This document shows positions 54,623-63,883 of a DNA stretch of 64,000 nt, piece after piece. The stretch is from Haploplasma modicum ATCC 29102 (GTDB taxonomy: Bacteria; Bacillota_I; Bacilli_A; Acholeplasmatales; Acholeplasmataceae). The DNA lies in contig NZ_JHYB01000002.1 of assembly GCF_000687835.1 (NCBI RefSeq), positions 310,001 to 374,000 on the forward strand, in the 5' to 3' direction. The stretch's first letter is position 1; each line of letters begins with the position of its first letter. The notes beneath the pieces were generated by a model that was given only the letters and a program-made list of their open reading frames with translations, was not told the DNA's origin and searched no databases. Both the position numbers and the translations under genes were made by a program.

Positions 54623-54706
54623 ATTTTAATCACCTTCTATTTATTTTACCATATTATCAAGTTTTTTATAACAAGAAATGTATGTTATAATAATTTTGGT
54701 GATAAC

Positions 54707-55324
54707 ATGAAATACTTAAAAGCAGAAATTTCAAATTCCATTATTATAAATAAATCCGAGTTTATTACTATCTTATTTTATATTGAAAATAACGAACAAA
54801 TTGATGAGTATATTCTTTATGCTAAAAAAAAGTATCCTAAGGCAACACATTATGTTACTGCATGGATTAGGGGAGAAAATGCTGAGTACGCTTCTAGTAA
54901 TGATGATGGTGAACCTTCTAGAACTGCAGGATTTCCAACCTTAGAAGTTTTAATGCATCATAATCTTACTAATATACTTGCGGTAACAATTAGATACTTT
55001 GGTGGCATTAAGCTTGGTGCTGGTGGTTTAATTAGGGCATATAGTAAAAGTGTTGCTGAAGCTCTTAAGATTGCAAGTTTTTATAAATTATTTAAGGCTA
55101 GTAAATACTTTCTTAAATTTCCTTATCATTTAATTGATAAAATAGAACATCTCTTAGGTGATAGTGTAAGTTATATTAATAAAGAATATTTAGATAAAGT
55201 AACATATGAAGTCGTATTTTTAAAAAATGATATTAATTTATTAAAGGATATTTTACATGAAATAGAACTTATTGAATTAGAAAAGGAAACACTACATATT
55301 GATATTAAAAATGAAGGAAATTAA
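54707..55324 (+). CDS. YigZ/IMPACT-family protein
   Basis: 205 residues. UPF0029 domain with DDGEPSRTAGFP (about 65-76) and IRYFGGIKLGAGGLIRAYSKS (about 101-121), followed by a DUF1949-type ferredoxin-like domain. Related to eukaryotic IMPACT; bacterial function unsettled, possibly ribosome-associated or peptidase-like. GGTGATAAC precedes the ATG. Confidence 0.92.
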   Translation: MKYLKAEISNSIIINKSEFITILFYIENNEQIDEYILYAKKKYPKATHYVTAWIRGENAEYASSNDDGEPSRTAGFPTLEVLMHHNLTNILAVTIRYFGGIKLGAGGLIRAYSKSVAEALKIASFYKLFKASKYFLKFPYHLIDKIEHLLGDSVSYINKEYLDKVTYEVVFLKNDINLLKDILHEIELIELEKETLHIDIKNEGN

Positions 55325-55340
55325 TCCTTCATTTTTTTTA
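55308..55340. terminator. Bidirectional terminator between yigZ-like gene and mgsA
   Basis: AAATGAAGGA (55309-55318), 6-base loop, TCCTTCATTT (55325-55334), with T run forward and T-rich on the minus strand. Confidence 0.85.
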
Positions 55341-55706
55341 ATGTGTATTAATATGTTCTAAAAATAGTCTGGCACTTTCTTTATTTGTTGCAAGGGGTAT
55401 TTCATATAAGTCACATAATCTTAGAAGTGCACTTATATCTGGTTCATGAGCTTGCGCTGTAAGTGGGTCTCTAAAAAAAATTACTAAGTCTAACTTCCCA
55501 TTAGCGACCATTGAACCAATTTCTTGATCACCACCAAGGGGACCAGATTTTTTCAAGTTTATTTTAAGCTTAGTCTCACCCATTAAAAGTGTTCCAGTTG
55601 TACCTGTTGAATATAATCTATGTTTACTAAATGCCATTTCATTTTCTTTAACAAATATAATTATATCTTTCTTCTTTTTATCATGTGCTATTAGTGCTAT
55701 GTTCAT
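55338..55706 (-). CDS. mgsA: Methylglyoxal synthase
   Basis: 122 residues; converts dihydroxyacetone phosphate to methylglyoxal and phosphate when phosphate is short. AHDKKK (phosphate contact), [16 protein letters not shown] (catalytic Asp) and [13 protein letters not shown] are all present. Normal length. Single gene. Confidence 0.96.
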   Translation of the reverse strand: MNIALIAHDKKKKDIIIFVKENEMAFSKHRLYSTGTTGTLLMGETKLKINLKKSGPLGGDQEIGSMVANGKLDLVIFFRDPLTAQAHEPDISALLRLCDLYEIPLATNKESARLFLEHINTH

Positions 55707-55770
55707 CTTTATCCTCCATTTTAATATATATTAATTTTAACTTATTTTAATAATTTTACAAGGAAAAAAA

Positions 55771-55797
55771 ATAAAAACGTGTTCGAAAACACGTTTA
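55771..55797 (-). terminator. Terminator of the typA-rpiB-upp-DUF1146 unit
   Basis: Minus strand AAACGTGTT, loop TTCG, AACACGTTT (55796-55775), then TTATTTTTTTT. Second UUCG-capped terminator in the window. Confidence 0.9.
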
Positions 55798-55809
55798 AAT
55801 AAATAATAT

Positions 55810-56022
55810 TTACTTTAAAATAATTTGAGCCCACTCATAGAATTTCATTAATATTTCTGCTAAAATATGTGCAAATGCTAATGATAAAATAATATAAGCA
55901 GCTTTTATTTGCCAAACATGATTTTTTTTGAAAAAGTTTTCAATGTTTAATGCTTTAAGTACATTAAAATTGATTGCGAAAAACAAAATTAATAAAATGA
56001 AATATGCTACTAAATCAATCAT
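55810..56022 (-). CDS. DUF1146-family small membrane protein (YwzB-like)
   Basis: 70 residues, two membrane helices (about 4-24 and 42-62) around a short basic loop FFKKNHVWQIK. Length and pattern match DUF1146, found in Bacillota near upp and ATP-synthase genes. Function unknown. Starts at the upp stop (1-base overlap). Confidence 0.75.
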   Translation of the reverse strand: MIDLVAYFILLILFFAINFNVLKALNIENFFKKNHVWQIKAAYIILSLAFAHILAEILMKFYEWAQIILK

Positions 56023-56648
56023 TATTTAGTACCGAATAAGCGGTCTCCAGCATCACCCAAGCCTGGAACAATATATCCATTTTTATTTAGTTTTTCATCA
56101 AGAGCAGCTAAATAAATCATAACATTTGGATCATATTCTCTAAGACGTTTAACACCTTCTGGACTACCAACAATACCTACAAAAATAATATGTTTTGCAC
56201 CCTTGCTTTTTAAAATTTCAATTGCTTTTACTGTTGAATTTCCGGTAGCAAGCATTGGATCAACTAATAAGATTGTACTATCTTTTAGGGTGTCTGGAAA
56301 CTTTGAATAATACTCTTTAGCTTCTAATGTTTCTTCATCTCTATATAAACCAATATGACCAATTTTAGCAGTTGGAATTAAGTTATGTATTCCTTCAACC
56401 ATGCCAAGTCCTGCTCTAAGAATTGGAATTATTACAATTTCTTCAGCAAGTTCACTACCTTTATAAGTATCAACTGGTGTTTCTACTATTTTTTCTTTTA
56501 AAGTTAGGTTTCTTGTTATTTCAAAAGTTAAGAGTCCTGCTATTTCGTTAACTGTTTCTCTAAATTCTTTTGTTTTAGTATTTTTATCTCTAATAACTGT
56601 TAACTTATGTTTAATAAGTGGATGTTCTAATACATGTACATTACTCAT
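56022..56648 (-). CDS. upp: Uracil phosphoribosyltransferase
   Basis: 208 residues; forms UMP from uracil and PRPP. PRPP loop LLVDPMLATGNS (about 126-137), dianion loop ILRAGLGM, and the uracil-binding C-terminus YIVPGLGDAGDRLFGT. The ATG at 56648 gives the usual length and has GGAG seven bases upstream. Overlaps rpiB by 8 bases. Confidence 0.97.
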   Translation of the reverse strand: MSNVHVLEHPLIKHKLTVIRDKNTKTKEFRETVNEIAGLLTFEITRNLTLKEKIVETPVDTYKGSELAEEIVIIPILRAGLGMVEGIHNLIPTAKIGHIGLYRDEETLEAKEYYSKFPDTLKDSTILLVDPMLATGNSTVKAIEILKSKGAKHIIFVGIVGSPEGVKRLREYDPNVMIYLAALDEKLNKNGYIVPGLGDAGDRLFGTK

Positions 56649-57084
56649 TTTCATTCTCCATCTCATCAATTAGATCTAATCTTTTTTGATGTCTTTCTTC
56701 AAATTTTGAGTCCATAAATGTATCTACAATATCTAGTGCCATTTCAGGTTTTGTATTTCTTCCCCCGAATGCTAGCACATTAGCATTATTATGCTCTCTT
56801 GCAAGTTTTGCTGTTTCTGTATCATGAACTAAAGCTGCCCTAACACCTTTGACTTTGTTAGCTGCAATGCTAATGCCAATTCCTGTGCCACAAATTACAA
56901 TTCCAAAATCGTATTTGTCTTTAACAACAGTCTCTCCGACCTTTTTCCCAAACTCTGGATAATCTACACTCTCATTACTGTTAGTACCTAAATCTATAAC
57001 ATCTACATTTTTTTCCTTTAGATGTTTTTTTACTAACTCCTTCATTTCATATCCTGCATGATCACTACCAATTGCTACTTTCAT
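56641..57084 (-). CDS. rpiB: Ribose-5-phosphate isomerase B
   Basis: 147 residues of the RpiB/LacAB family. GSDHAGYEMK (6-15), catalytic cysteine C65 in ICGTGIGISIAANK, and HDTETAKLAREHNNAN. Interconverts ribulose-5-P and ribose-5-P. ATG at 57084 with GGGAGG. In Bacillus rpiB, glyA and upp are linked; here glyA is absent. Confidence 0.95.
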   Translation of the reverse strand: MKVAIGSDHAGYEMKELVKKHLKEKNVDVIDLGTNSNESVDYPEFGKKVGETVVKDKYDFGIVICGTGIGISIAANKVKGVRAALVHDTETAKLAREHNNANVLAFGGRNTKPEMALDIVDTFMDSKFEERHQKRLDLIDEMENENE

Positions 57085-57110
57085 TGTATTACCTCCCATT
57101 TATTTTAAGA

Positions 57111-58910
57111 TTATATTTTATTATTTCTTTTACGTTCGTGTTCTTTTAAGAATTTCTTTCTTAATCTAATACTTTTCGGTGTAATTTCAATTAATTCATC
57201 ATTATTGATAAACGATAAACTTTCTTCTAAACTTAAAACTTTGGCTCTCTTTAAAACTACCGTTGCCTCTTTATTTGCTTGTCTAACGTTAGTTAATTGT
57301 TTTTCTTGGGTTGGGTTAATAACTAAGTCATTATTTTTATTATTTTCACCAACAATCATGCCTTCATAAACATGTGTTCTTGGTTCAACAAACATCATAC
57401 CACGGTCTTCTAATTTTTTCAAAGCATATTCAGTAACAAAACCGTCACTACTTGCAATTAAAGCACCAGTTAATCTTTCAACGTTTTCTATTTTTTCCAT
57501 TGGTCGATATTCATGAAAACTATGATTAATAATCCCATAACCCTTAGTTAGGGTTAAAAAGGTTGTACTAAAACCAATTAAACTTCTACTTGGAACGATA
57601 TAATTTATTTTTGTATAACTATTTCCTTGATCAATTTTTTCAATTTTACCGTTTCTTGAACTTAAAATTTCAATCACTGAACCCATTGATTCATTTGGCA
57701 CATCAATAAATGCTTTTTCATATGGTTCATATTTTTCGCCATCAATTTCTTTAATAACAACTTTAGGTTTTGATACTTGGAATTCGAATCCTTCTCTTCT
57801 CATATTTTCAATTAAAATACCTAAGTGAAGTTCACCACGACCTTTTACAATCCAACTATCTTTTTCATCAGATGGTGAAACTTTTAAACTCACATCTTTT
57901 TGAATTTCTTTTTCTAATCTTGCTTTTAATTTGCTTGCTGTAACGTGCGTTCCTTCTTTACCGGCAAAAGGTGAACTATTTGCTCCAAAAGTCATTTCAA
58001 CCGTTGGTTCACCAATAATAATTGCTGGTAATTTAGTTTCAAAACCAACTGTTGTAATTGTCTCACCAACACCAACATCAGCTAGTCCTGCAATTGAGAC
58101 TATATCACCATATGATGCTTCTTGAACTTCAACTTTGCTAATACCAATATTTTGAATGATTTTTTGGACCTTAAATTTTTCAACTTTATCATCTAATCTT
58201 GTAACACTTAATTCTTGGCCAACTTTTACTGAACCAGATAAAATTAATCCAATTCCTTGTCTCCCAACAAAAGTATTGTAATCAATTAATGATGGTTGGA
58301 ATAAGAAATGATCATTATCATAAATCTTTGGACTTGGAATATGTTTAATTATTTCATCAAATATAACTTCCATTCCAGTATCTGTAAGTTTTGGTTCTAA
58401 ACTCATTTTACCAATTAAACCCGAGCCATAAACTATTGGGAAGTCTAAGTCTTCTTCACTTGCACCTAAATCAATAAATAAATCATATACTTCATTTAGT
58501 GATTTTCTAATATCAATATTTTCTCTATCTATTTTATTAACAATAACGATTGGTTTTTTATTTTTTTCTAATGCTTTTTGTAAAACAAATCTTGTTTGTG
58601 GCATTACACCTTCAAAAGCATCAACAACTAATAATACACCATCAACCATGTGCATAATTCGTTCTACTTCTCCACCAAAGTCAGCATGTCCTGGTGTATC
58701 TAAAATATTAATTTTATAATCTTTGTAATATACTGCGGTATTTTTTGCTAAGATTGTAATACCTTTTTCACGTTCTAGTGTATCACTATCTAAAACTCTA
58801 TCTGCTAATACTTGATGTTTGTCTTTAATACCTACTTCAATTAATTTATTAACTAGTGTTGTTTTACCGTGATCAACGTGAGCAATAATTGCGACATTTT
58901 TTACATTCAT
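57111..58910 (-). CDS. typA: Translational GTPase TypA/BipA
   Basis: 599 residues. G1 AHVDHGKT (10-17), G3 DTPGHADFGG, G4 NKID, then EF-G-like domains and the BipA C-terminus. Binds ribosomes under stress and cold and helps 50S assembly. Divergent position: inserted between the rpiB-upp and prfA-prmC-tsaC sets. No terminator before rpiB, so co-transcription is likely. Confidence 0.96.
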   Translation of the reverse strand: MNVKNVAIIAHVDHGKTTLVNKLIEVGIKDKHQVLADRVLDSDTLEREKGITILAKNTAVYYKDYKINILDTPGHADFGGEVERIMHMVDGVLLVVDAFEGVMPQTRFVLQKALEKNKKPIVIVNKIDRENIDIRKSLNEVYDLFIDLGASEEDLDFPIVYGSGLIGKMSLEPKLTDTGMEVIFDEIIKHIPSPKIYDNDHFLFQPSLIDYNTFVGRQGIGLILSGSVKVGQELSVTRLDDKVEKFKVQKIIQNIGISKVEVQEASYGDIVSIAGLADVGVGETITTVGFETKLPAIIIGEPTVEMTFGANSSPFAGKEGTHVTASKLKARLEKEIQKDVSLKVSPSDEKDSWIVKGRGELHLGILIENMRREGFEFQVSKPKVVIKEIDGEKYEPYEKAFIDVPNESMGSVIEILSSRNGKIEKIDQGNSYTKINYIVPSRSLIGFSTTFLTLTKGYGIINHSFHEYRPMEKIENVERLTGALIASSDGFVTEYALKKLEDRGMMFVEPRTHVYEGMIVGENNKNNDLVINPTQEKQLTNVRQANKEATVVLKRAKVLSLEESLSFINNDELIEITPKSIRLRKKFLKEHERKRNNKI

Positions 58911-59004
58911 AAGAACCCTCTATTCTCTAAAATTACAATTTTTAAATAAATCGTAATTAAATCCTAATTATTTTACCATAAAATGTATAATTAACAAGAA
59001 AAAT

Positions 59005-59036
59005 ATTTTAAAAAAAGAAGTATTGCTACTTCTTTA
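59005..59036 (-). terminator. Terminator of the prfA-prmC-tsaC operon
   Basis: Minus strand AAAGAAGTA, loop GCAA, TACTTCTTT (59035-59014), then T run. Confidence 0.88.
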
Positions 59037-59574
59037 AAACTTCGTTAATCATTTCTATTGTAATATCTCCTAGTCTAATAATATTTAAATTATTAGTTAG
59101 ATCAATTACTGTTGAAGAAATTCTAGATATTTTTTCATTGTTTTCATATATATCATCAATTACATTACCATAAACATTTTTAATAATTTCATAATCATTT
59201 AGTGGTTCTTCACCTGATTTATTAATTGAAGTAGTCTTAAGTGGTCCATACTCACTAATTAAAGTAAGTGCAAGTTTATGATTAGGAATTCTAACACCAA
59301 TTGTTTTTTCACCACTAAAATTAAAATATTTTTCATTTGTTTTTAAAATTAAAGTAAGTCCACCTGGCCAAAAAGCTTCACCAATTTTTCTTGCATCATC
59401 TGTAACAACAGCAAATTCTTCCATTTGTTTAATTGAAGAACATAAAACAGCAATTGGCTTATTAAAGTCTCGCCCTTTAATTTCATATATTTTACTTATA
59501 CTTTCTTTATCATAAATACTTGCTCCAATGCCATAAACTGTATCAGTTGGAAAAACAATTACTTTATTTAACAT
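59026..59574 (-). CDS. L-threonylcarbamoyladenylate synthase (YwlC/TsaC type)
   Basis: 182 residues, YrdC-fold only, without the Sua5 C-terminal domain. FPTDTVYGIG (8-17), KGRDFNKPIAVL, WPGGLTLIL and STVIDL are the family's substrate loops. Makes TC-AMP for the t6A37 modification of tRNA. Three bases after prmC. Confidence 0.93.
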   Translation of the reverse strand: MLNKVIVFPTDTVYGIGASIYDKESISKIYEIKGRDFNKPIAVLCSSIKQMEEFAVVTDDARKIGEAFWPGGLTLILKTNEKYFNFSGEKTIGVRIPNHKLALTLISEYGPLKTTSINKSGEEPLNDYEIIKNVYGNVIDDIYENNEKISRISSTVIDLTNNLNIIRLGDITIEMINEVLKK

Positions 59575-59577
59575 TAT

Positions 59578-60411
59578 TTATACTTCCTTTATTATGAATG
59601 TAAAGCGATCTTTGTCGCTTAAATCTTTCTTATTGATTATTATTATATCACTTAAATATTTATTTACTAATGAATTAATCTGCTCTTTTTGATCATACCC
59701 ATGCTCAAATGCAATAATAAATTTACTCTTTAAATTCTTAGTTATGCTTTTTAGTATTTCTTCATATGAGTCTATACCTTCAGTGCCACTAAATAATGCA
59801 TTCAAAGGCTCTTTAAGGACTTTTTCTTCTAAACTATACGTTTCCTTGATATAAGGTGGATTACTTACTATAACATCAAAATTATCATTTATACTGTCTA
59901 ACCAGTTACTGTTAATTATATTCACTTCAAGGTTTAAGTTATTCATGTTTTTTTCTGCAATCTCTAATGCTTTAGGACTTATATCAGATAATGTTACATT
60001 TGAATTAGTTAATCCTTTTAAAGTAAGACCAATACAACCACTGCCAGTACCTATATCTAGAATATTTATTTTTTCATTAGAAAAATATTTGTCAATTAGT
60101 TCCTTAGTATAGCTAACTAATTCTTCTGTTTCTCTTCTTGGAATTAATGTGTTTTCACTTACATAAAACTTATTACCATAAAAATAAGTATAGCCCACTA
60201 AATACTGAACAGGAATATTATCATTTAAATATTTAGATACTTGATTTAAGTAACTATTCTTAAAAGAATCATCTACTAATTTTTCACTACTTAAATAATA
60301 AGTACTTTTATCCATATTTAACATTTCAGTTAAAAGCCAAAAAAGCGCATCTTTATCTTCGCTTTTTAAAGTAAGTTCTTGCGCCTTTTTTAGTAAATCA
60401 ATTATTTTCAT
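59578..60411 (-). CDS. prmC: Release factor glutamine N5-methyltransferase
   Basis: 277 residues. Helical N-domain binds the release factor; AdoMet motif ILDIGTGSGCIG (about 120-131) and catalytic NPPYIK (about 183). Methylates the GGQ glutamine of RF1 and RF2. Overlaps its target gene prfA by 14 bases. Confidence 0.96.
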   Translation of the reverse strand: MKIIDLLKKAQELTLKSEDKDALFWLLTEMLNMDKSTYYLSSEKLVDDSFKNSYLNQVSKYLNDNIPVQYLVGYTYFYGNKFYVSENTLIPRRETEELVSYTKELIDKYFSNEKINILDIGTGSGCIGLTLKGLTNSNVTLSDISPKALEIAEKNMNNLNLEVNIINSNWLDSINDNFDVIVSNPPYIKETYSLEEKVLKEPLNALFSGTEGIDSYEEILKSITKNLKSKFIIAFEHGYDQKEQINSLVNKYLSDIIIINKKDLSDKDRFTFIIKEV

Positions 60412-61471
60412 TTTTATTGCCTTCTAATTGAAGTTTTTGATAGTAGTTAATTAATGGTTCAATTATAAGTTCTAACTTACCATCGATTATCGCATCTAAT
60501 CTATTTAGAGTTAAACCAACACGATGATCAGTAACTCTATTTTGTGGATAGTTATAAGTTCTAACCTTTTCACTTCTATCTCCTCTACCAACTAATTTAT
60601 TACGTTCTTGTGCTTCTTTATCCGATTGATCTTTAAGCATTTTATCGTATAAGCGAGTTTTTAAGATTTTAAAAGCTGTTTCTTTGTTTTCATGTTGACT
60701 CTTACCAAGTTGTGAAGCAACTACTAATCCTGAAGGAATATGAGTAAGTCTAACGGCAGAGTCTGTTGTATTAACGTGTTGTCCACCGGCTCCACTTGCT
60801 CTAAATACGTCTACTCTAATATCATTCCAGTTTAATTCAAAGTCAATTTCTTCAGCCTCTGGCATAACGATTACCGTTGAGGTTGAAGTATGGATTCTTC
60901 CTTGTGATTCAGTTTCAGGTACTCTTTGAACACGGTGTGTTCCTGATTCATATTTTAAGAAAGAGTAAGCTTTTTTACCACTTACCATAAATTCAATTGA
61001 AGTAAAACCACCACTTGTACCTTCACTAGCATCTAGAATTTCTACTTTCCAGTTATTAGCTTCTGCATATTTACTATACATTCTAAATAAATCTCCAGCA
61101 AAAATATTACCTTCATCGCCACCAGCAGCACCTTTAATTTCAATCATAACGTTTTTATCATCATTTGGATCTTTAGGTAGTAATAAAATTCTTAAATCTT
61201 CTTCAATTTTTTCTAATTCGTGTTCTAATGTTTTTATTTCATCCTTAGCAACACCAATTAATTCAACATCATCTTCTATTTCTAATAATTCTTTTAATTC
61301 TTTAACTTCATTTTCCTTGCTTAAATAAATTCTATATGAAGTAACAGCATCTTCTAATTGACTTGATTCTTTTAAGTAACTAGTCATCTCTTTAACGCTT
61401 AAACTTCCACTTATTAATTTATCTTGTATTTCTCTATATTTCTCGTCCATAATTTTTAATCTATCAAACAT
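60398..61471 (-). CDS. prfA: Peptide chain release factor 1
   Basis: 357 residues. The RF1 selectivity motif PET sits in VQRVPETESQGR; GGQ is in ASGAGGQHVNTTDSAVR. Terminates at UAA and UAG. The ATG at 61471 has AAGGTG upstream; a GTG nine bases earlier overlaps that SD. Confidence 0.97.
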   Translation of the reverse strand: MFDRLKIMDEKYREIQDKLISGSLSVKEMTSYLKESSQLEDAVTSYRIYLSKENEVKELKELLEIEDDVELIGVAKDEIKTLEHELEKIEEDLRILLLPKDPNDDKNVMIEIKGAAGGDEGNIFAGDLFRMYSKYAEANNWKVEILDASEGTSGGFTSIEFMVSGKKAYSFLKYESGTHRVQRVPETESQGRIHTSTSTVIVMPEAEEIDFELNWNDIRVDVFRASGAGGQHVNTTDSAVRLTHIPSGLVVASQLGKSQHENKETAFKILKTRLYDKMLKDQSDKEAQERNKLVGRGDRSEKVRTYNYPQNRVTDHRVGLTLNRLDAIIDGKLELIIEPLINYYQKLQLEGNKNENN

Positions 61472-61587
61472 CTTTATCACCTTAATTATATTATCACATT
61501 TATTTTGATTTTACTATTTATTTAAGCATTAAAATTGCATATTTTTATAAATAAGTTTATAATTTAAGGTGAAGGGAGAGATTATAT

Positions 61588-62022
61588 ATGGAAAAATTAC
61601 ATTTGTTATTAAACAAAGAAGTTGCTAATTTTAGTGTTTTATTCACTAAGTTACACCATCATCATTGGTATGTAAAAGGTTCAGCATTTTACACATTACA
61701 CGAAAAGTTTGAGGAACTATATGATGAAGTTAATGAATTATATGATGAATTCGCTGAAAGATTGTTAACAATCGGTGGAAAACCTGTTTCAAATTTAAAA
61801 GGTTATTTAGAAATTACATCACTTGCTGAAGTAAATGATGACTTAACAGCAAAAGAAATGGTTAAAATGGTTAATGATGACTTTAATTTAATTGTTGATG
61901 AACTAAAAGAAGGAATTGTTCTTGCTCAAGAAATTAACGATGAAGCTACTGTTGATTTATTTGTAACAACAATCAGCCAACTAGAAAAACATGTTTGGAT
62001 GCTTAGTGCATATAACGAATAG
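61588..62022 (+). CDS. Dps-family ferritin-like protein
   Basis: 144 residues. Ferroxidase-site residues lie in LHHHHWYVKG (H23-H26, W27), FYTLHEKFEELYDEVNE (H38, D46, E50) and the four-helix bundle continues to the end. Dodecameric iron-storage proteins of this family oxidise Fe2+ with H2O2 and protect DNA. No Lys-rich DNA-binding tail. AGGGAGAG SD. Complements the metal-efflux genes at 21-23 kb. Confidence 0.93.
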   Translation: MEKLHLLLNKEVANFSVLFTKLHHHHWYVKGSAFYTLHEKFEELYDEVNELYDEFAERLLTIGGKPVSNLKGYLEITSLAEVNDDLTAKEMVKMVNDDFNLIVDELKEGIVLAQEINDEATVDLFVTTISQLEKHVWMLSAYNE

Positions 62023-62031
62023 TTTTATTAT

Positions 62032-62062
62032 GAAAAAGATAACTTTTTGAGTTATCTTTTTT
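62032..62062. terminator. Bidirectional terminator between dps and the ABC-2 permease
   Basis: AAAAGATAACT, short T loop, AGTTATCTTTT with flanking T and A runs. Confidence 0.85.
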
Positions 62063-62930
62063 ATTTAACCATCTTCTTATTTAAATTAAAATATGATAAT
62101 ACTAATAAAATCATTGATAATATAATACAAAATATAATAATTAAAGTCATACTTACTTCAAAGCCGAGAATTCCGATATTTTCAGTTCCATACGGTTTAT
62201 GAAGTGCAGATACAAACTCTGGGGCTAGTTTACTATAAGGATCAGATAAAATTACTTGTTTTAATAAAATCGTCATATGCGTAAATGGTACTAGTGATGA
62301 GACTTTTGAAACACCACTACCTAAAATAAATAAAGGCATATATATTCCACTAATAAAACCAACAACTGTACCTAATATACCTGCAATTGTACCAAAAGCA
62401 TTTTGGCTTTTTACTAGAGTTACAATAAAAATCATAATAGAACTTGATATAAAAGTAAATAAAATAAGTAGTAAGCTTGTATTTAAAATAGTTTTAAAAC
62501 TATAAAGATATTTTGTTGTTATAAAGACATAAAGAATCGTTAAAAACCACATTATAAGCGTTAAAACGGCTGTTACTATAATGCTGGATATAAAATAAGC
62601 TAAAATAACTTTATATCTCTTAACTGGACTAACCATGAAGCCATCTAACTTTCTTGTTTCAATATCATTTACGATAACACCATTAACTCCCAGTGAAAGC
62701 GATAAAGTATTTATAACTAAGACCCCACCCATGATAATACTAATACCTAAATAGTTTTTTAAATTACTAGATAATCTGTCAAATTCACTTCCTGAAACAT
62801 ATTGTTTACCAATGAATAAAAAATATAGTGCAAGTAAAATTATAACTGATAAAAATGAAAAGAAAACAGAGACTTTATCTCGCAAAAATACTTTAATATT
62901 TCTTTTAGTTAAATTGATTAATTCATTCAT
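62061..62930 (-). CDS. ABC-2 type transporter permease
   Basis: 289 residues, six membrane segments (about 21-40, 60-85, 103-135, 145-172, 180-205, 255-283). The region MGGVLVINTLSLSLGVNGVIVNDIETRKLDGFMVSPV is typical of DrrB-like exporters. ATG at 62930 after GGTGAG; an in-frame GTG upstream abuts it. Overlaps the ATPase by 8 bases. Likely exports a lipid or hydrophobic compound. Confidence 0.9.
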   Translation of the reverse strand: MNELINLTKRNIKVFLRDKVSVFFSFLSVIILLALYFLFIGKQYVSGSEFDRLSSNLKNYLGISIIMGGVLVINTLSLSLGVNGVIVNDIETRKLDGFMVSPVKRYKVILAYFISSIIVTAVLTLIMWFLTILYVFITTKYLYSFKTILNTSLLLILFTFISSSIMIFIVTLVKSQNAFGTIAGILGTVVGFISGIYMPLFILGSGVSKVSSLVPFTHMTILLKQVILSDPYSKLAPEFVSALHKPYGTENIGILGFEVSMTLIIIFCIILSMILLVLSYFNLNKKMVK

Positions 62931-63825
62931 TTTTCTCACCTATCACATTAATAAAGACATCATCCATACTACCTTTAATAACTTCAAATTGTTTGATGTT
63001 ATTTTTTATATTATCTAATAAATTAATGGTATTACCAACATCTCTTACTTTAATAATGTATTCATCTGAAATCTTTTTATAACTTATCTTATTTTCATTA
63101 AAATATTTAACTAATAATTCTTTATCCTTAGGTACTACTTTAAGTCTATCATATGAATATGTACTTTTTAAAGCTGATGGTGAGCCACTAGCAACAATCT
63201 TACCCTTATCAATAATTACAACATAATCACTGTTAGATGCTTCTTCCATATAATGAGTTGTTAAAAAAATAGTTATCCCCTTGTTTACTCTTAAATCTTC
63301 TATTACTTTCCAAACTAGTAATCTAGTTTCAGGATCTAGTCCTGTTGTTGGTTCATCTAGTAATAAAATTAAAGGATTTGAAAATAGTGCTCTTGCAATC
63401 TCTGTTCTTCTTTTTTGGCCACCGGATAGTGATTTAAACCTTCTATTTTCAAACTCACTTAACTTTAAATAATCTTTAAGTTCATTATATCTATTAATAG
63501 TTTCAGTTTTCGTTAATCCATATAAACTACCACGATATAGTAAGTTTTCTTTAACTGTTAACAAATCATCTAAAATATTATTTTGAAAAACAACGCCTAT
63601 TTTATTTCTAAATAGATTATCATCTTCTAAATTATCTAATATGACTTTCCCTGAGTCTTTTTTTAGTAGGGTTGCTATTATATTAATAGTTGTTGACTTA
63701 CCCGCACCATTTGGACCAAGAAAAGAAAATAATGATCCCCTTCTCACCGAAAATGAAATATCATCAACTGCCCTTACTTCACCATAGCTCTTTACTAAGT
63801 TTTCTATTACTAGTATATTATCCAT
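62923..63825 (-). CDS. ABC transporter ATP-binding protein, DrrA-like
   Basis: 300 residues. Walker A GPNGAGKST (about 37-45), signature LSGGQKRRTEIARAL, Walker B LLLDEPTTGLD, H-loop TTHYMEEA. A C-terminal DUF4162-like domain (about 225-300) with VIKGSMDDVFI is characteristic of DrrA/antibiotic-efflux ATPases. ATG at 63825 follows GAGGG at 5 bases; a GTG upstream overlaps it. Confidence 0.92.
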   Translation of the reverse strand: MDNILVIENLVKSYGEVRAVDDISFSVRRGSLFSFLGPNGAGKSTTINIIATLLKKDSGKVILDNLEDDNLFRNKIGVVFQNNILDDLLTVKENLLYRGSLYGLTKTETINRYNELKDYLKLSEFENRRFKSLSGGQKRRTEIARALFSNPLILLLDEPTTGLDPETRLLVWKVIEDLRVNKGITIFLTTHYMEEASNSDYVVIIDKGKIVASGSPSALKSTYSYDRLKVVPKDKELLVKYFNENKISYKKISDEYIIKVRDVGNTINLLDNIKNNIKQFEVIKGSMDDVFINVIGEKNE

Positions 63826-63859
63826 CTTATCCCTCACTTTTTAATAATTTCATTATATC

Positions 63860-63883
63860 AAAAAAAAGAAATTTTTATTTCTT
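63860..63883 (-). terminator. Terminator of the gene entering from the right edge
   Basis: Minus strand AGAAAT, AAAA loop, ATTTCT, then T8. Includes the stop codon of the truncated gene. Confidence 0.75.
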
